Of a stretch of DNA of 64,000 nucleotides, positions 63,423 to 64,000 are shown in pieces. The translations under genes and the position numbers were made by a program. This DNA is from Clostridium_B lapidicellarium (GTDB taxonomy: Bacteria; Bacillota; Clostridia; Clostridiales; Clostridiaceae). The first letter of the stretch is position 1, and each line of letters begins with the position of its first letter. A model generated the notes under the pieces. It saw only the letters and a list, made by a program, of their open reading frames with translations. It was not told the origin of the DNA and searched no databases. The stretch lies in NCBI RefSeq assembly GCF_041224415.1, contig NZ_JBGFFE010000013.1, forward strand, positions 1-64,000. Reading direction: 5' to 3'.

Positions 63423-64000
63423 ATGTATATGAAAAAGTATCCATGTGTATATATGCGTGGTGGAACAAGCAAAGCTGTCTTCTTTCATGAAAAGGATTTA
63501 CCGAAAGATAAAGCTTTATGGAATGAAATTTTTTTAAAAGTAATGGGTACGCCAGATATAAAACAAATTGATGGTATGGGGGGGACAGTATCATCAACAA
63601 GTAAGGTTGCAGTAATATCGCCTTCGAATCACCAGGGTGTTGATGTGGATTATAACTTTTTTCAAGTAGATATTGTTATCCCAAGAGTAGATAATAGTGC
63701 TAATTGCGGAAATATTTCTTCTGCGGTAGGTCCGTTTGCTATTGATGAGGGGTTGGTAGAAGCTGTAGAGCCGATTACGGTAGTTAGGGTGTTAAACACA
63801 AATACAAATAAAATCATTGAAGAACATGTAAGAGTAAAAAATGGAAAAGCTATGGTTCATGGTGATGAAATTATAAAAGGTGTTCCTGGAACAGGTTCTA
63901 GAATTGATATGTATTTTGAGAAGCCGGCTGGAGCAGTAACAGAAAAATTATTTCCTACGGGAAGCAAAAGGGATATGTTGAATATTCCGGGATATGATCC
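63423..64000 (+). CDS. PrpF/YbhH-type isomerase (N-terminal part, cut by window end)
   Basis: The first 192 codons of a PrpF-family isomerase from ATG 63423, with AGGGAGG upstream; it runs off the window. Family motifs are MRGGTSKAVFF, DGMGGTVSSTSKVAVI and NCGNISSAVGPFAI. PrpF proteins isomerise double bonds in aconitate-like acids. Together with the hydratase and transporter this suggests catabolism of an aconitate- or methylaconitate-like acid. Confidence 0.85.
   Translation, partial: MYMKKYPCVYMRGGTSKAVFFHEKDLPKDKALWNEIFLKVMGTPDIKQIDGMGGTVSSTSKVAVISPSNHQGVDVDYNFFQVDIVIPRVDNSANCGNISSAVGPFAIDEGLVEAVEPITVVRVLNTNTNKIIEEHVRVKNGKAMVHGDEIIKGVPGTGSRIDMYFEKPAGAVTEKLFPTGSKRDMLNIPGYD

Noticed and set aside
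1..64000. CRISPR arrays, insertion sequences, integrase genes or prophage
   Set aside because: I saw no regularly spaced repeats, transposase, recombinase or phage structural genes; the island therefore has no visible mobility genes in the window.

Overview
The window is about 64 kb of low-GC, spore-forming clostridial chromosome (Clostridium sensu stricto-like). The evidence is an AT-rich background, Shine-Dalgarno sites at nearly every start, an alpha/beta small acid-soluble spore protein, a LysM-GH18 spore-cortex-type hydrolase, a Spo0E-like phosphatase, a class III fructose-1,6-bisphosphatase, and T-box, S-box and cobalamin riboswitch leaders. The end of the last gene lies outside the window.

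Layout. 0-8 kb: a heavy-metal P1B ATPase, a phosphohexomutase, Fbp, an HNH-like protein, two small proteins and a CBS-pair protein. 7.7-12.2 kb: a Trp T-box with trpP, then a cobalamin riboswitch with the cobalt transporter cbiMNQO, and a spore protein. 12.2-24 kb: an orphan cobalamin riboswitch, a SIR2-like protein, an ECF S component, a P1 (DmpA-type) peptidase, an S1-domain protein, a c-di-GMP phosphodiesterase, a truncated tRNA-Gln behind a strong promoter, a CorC-type membrane protein, Cfa, a HAD phosphatase and a polysaccharide deacetylase. 24-42 kb: a sulfur and Fe-S block made of cysteine desulfurase-thiI, an S-box with a DUF2292 gene, sufCBDSU behind a structured leader, and a T-box-controlled ubiG-mccB-mccA set for methionine-to-cysteine conversion. 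An HtrA-like protease pair, adenosine deaminase and a spore hydrolase are interspersed.

42.2-56.1 kb is the standout. It is a co-directional, tightly packed, markedly more GC-rich operon: TM1266-type regulator, hydF, hydE, a nifH-nifD fusion, nifK-like, a second nifH-like, nifD-like, nifK-like, hypF, hypC, hypD, hypE. It joins the makers of Fe-CO/CN groups (HypCDEF), two of the three [FeFe]-hydrogenase maturases (HydE, HydF) and two complete nitrogenase-like H/D/K sets. There is no hydrogenase structural gene, no hypA/hypB, no hydG and no nifB. I read it as an undescribed nitrogenase-like system whose cofactor may be an organometallic Fe(CO)(CN) centre. The gene content is visible in the sequence; the chemistry is inference.

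56.1-64 kb: a decayed stretch and a frameshifted gene, then a carboxylate-catabolism locus resembling the E. coli ybhE-ybhD-ybhH-ybhI-ybhJ neighbourhood: an aconitase-family hydratase, a divergent LysR regulator, a frameshifted beta-propeller lactonase, a MatC-type transporter and a PrpF-type isomerase cut by the window end.
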